Positions 6,900 to 7,269 of a DNA stretch of 7,269 nucleotides are shown here, in pieces. Below the pieces are notes generated by a model. That model worked only from the letters and a program-made list of their open reading frames with translations, did no database searches and was not told where the DNA came from. This stretch comes from Bacteroides sp. CAG:144 (GTDB lineage: Bacteria; Bacteroidota; Bacteroidia; Bacteroidales; UBA11471): positions 87,604 through 94,872 of the forward strand of contig HF999746.1 in NCBI GenBank assembly GCA_000434215.1, in the 5' to 3' direction. Position numbers and translations under genes: made by a program. Positions within the stretch are counted from its first letter, which is position 1, and the number at the start of each line of letters is the position of its first letter.

Positions 6900-6959
6900 A
6901 AAACGATTGCCGCCTCGGGGGATGGCCGAAGAAATGCCATATCCCGGAACCGGCAATCG
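6899..6959 (-). terminator. Rho-independent terminator of purE
   Basis: On the minus strand, just after the purE stop, CGATTGCCG (6959-6951) pairs with CGGCAATCG (6912-6904). A small internal loop and an inner stem of about 11 pairs with one mismatch lead to a 9-nt loop. The hairpin is followed at once by TTTTT (6903-6899). The last T is also the first base of the ispG -7 element. Confidence 0.75.
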
Positions 6960-6970
6960 AGGGTTCTGAA

Positions 6971-7269
6971 TTAATTGGTTTTGAATGCGTATTTTACTTG
7001 GGCGAGTTTTTCATTGGCATCGACGATTTTCTTAGCCAGTCCTTTTTTGTAATTTTTCAATTTTCCGGCAAGTTGTTCGTCTCCGAGAGAAAGCATTTGC
7101 ACAGCCAGAATAGCGGCATTGAGAGCACCGTTGATACCTACCGTCGCAACCGGTATTCCCGGAGGCATCTGTACAATGGCGAGAAGAGCGTCCATACCGT
7201 CGAGCGTCGAATTGATGGGGACTCCGATGACGGGCAGTGGGGTCGATGCTGCGATGACACCCGGTAAGT
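6971..7269 (-). CDS. purE: N5-carboxyaminoimidazole ribonucleotide mutase PurE, class I (partial, 5' end outside window)
   Basis: The C-terminal 98 residues are visible, reading from the window edge ([18 protein letters not shown]...) to the TAA at 6973-6971. PurE moves the carboxyl group of N5-CAIR to C4 to give CAIR in de novo purine synthesis, in the cytoplasm. Landmarks are the LPGVIAA strand, [10 protein letters not shown], the [20 protein letters not shown] segment (E. coli PurE has DSLYSIVQMPRGIPVGT) and the Ala/Asn-rich helix [14 protein letters not shown]. The tail is Lys-rich. The in-frame Met at 7195 sits inside the conserved core and is not the start. The N-terminal GSxSD nucleotide-binding part lies beyond the window. 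It is on the same strand as ispG but separated from it by a terminator. Confidence 0.95.
   Translation of the reverse strand, partial: LPGVIAASTPLPVIGVPINSTLDGMDALLAIVQMPPGIPVATVGINGALNAAILAVQMLSLGDEQLAGKLKNYKKGLAKKIVDANEKLAQVKYAFKTN

Noticed and set aside
6888..6956. A 23-codon N-terminal extension of ispG starting at the ATG at 6956
   Set aside because: It would translate the terminator hairpin and the -7 element, has no resemblance to IspG, and the Met at 6887 gives the usual MDLFNY start.
1..7269. A novel multi-gene system (defence, secretion, biosynthetic cluster, mobile element or CRISPR)
   Set aside because: All sizeable genes fall into known single-gene families or one unknown secreted protein, with separate promoters and terminators. 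No transposase, integrase, repeat array or toxin-antitoxin pair was seen.

Overview
The window looks like an ordinary chromosomal stretch from a member of the Bacteroidales, probably a gut species. Several signs agree. There are two recognisable Bacteroidota-type promoters (TTTG / TAnnTTTG). Most starts lack a Shine-Dalgarno sequence. Signal peptides end in an Ala-Gln junction. IspG is the long, insert-containing form, and there is a secreted PL11 rhamnogalacturonan lyase beside a secreted choloylglycine-hydrolase-family enzyme. The genus cannot be fixed from the sequence alone.

Layout, left to right. Positions 1-1016 (minus) hold the N-terminal 338 codons of a secreted Trp/Tyr/Gly- and His-rich protein of unknown function; its 3' end is outside the window. 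It has a strong Shine-Dalgarno sequence and a good -7 promoter element. A perfect 18-bp terminator hairpin (1145-1186) separates it from a six-helix HdeD-family (DUF308) membrane protein (1204-1764, minus). A 238-bp divergent intergenic region follows, with a good promoter for the rhamnogalacturonan lyase gene (2003-3847, plus). That gene converges on the choloylglycine hydrolase gene (3924-5009, minus), with a near-perfect bidirectional hairpin between them. Upstream of the hydrolase on the same strand lie ispG (5076-6887) and the C-terminal part of purE (6971 to the window end). The purE-ispG junction holds an imperfect hairpin with a T-tract that runs directly into the ispG -7 element.

Function. 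purE (purine synthesis) and ispG (MEP isoprenoid pathway) are housekeeping genes. The lyase would cut the rhamnogalacturonan-I backbone of pectin; no SusC/SusD pair, sugar transporter or regulator is visible, so it stands alone here. The choloylglycine-family enzyme would act on amide-linked substrates outside the cytoplasm, such as bile salts, penicillin V-like amides or acyl-homoserine lactones.

No CRISPR array, mobile element, RNA gene or defence system was found, and nothing supports a new multi-gene system. The points most worth a second look are the possible leaderless ispG transcript with its fused terminator and promoter, the unusual Shine-Dalgarno of the aromatic-rich secreted protein, and the uncertain substrate of the choloylglycine-family enzyme.
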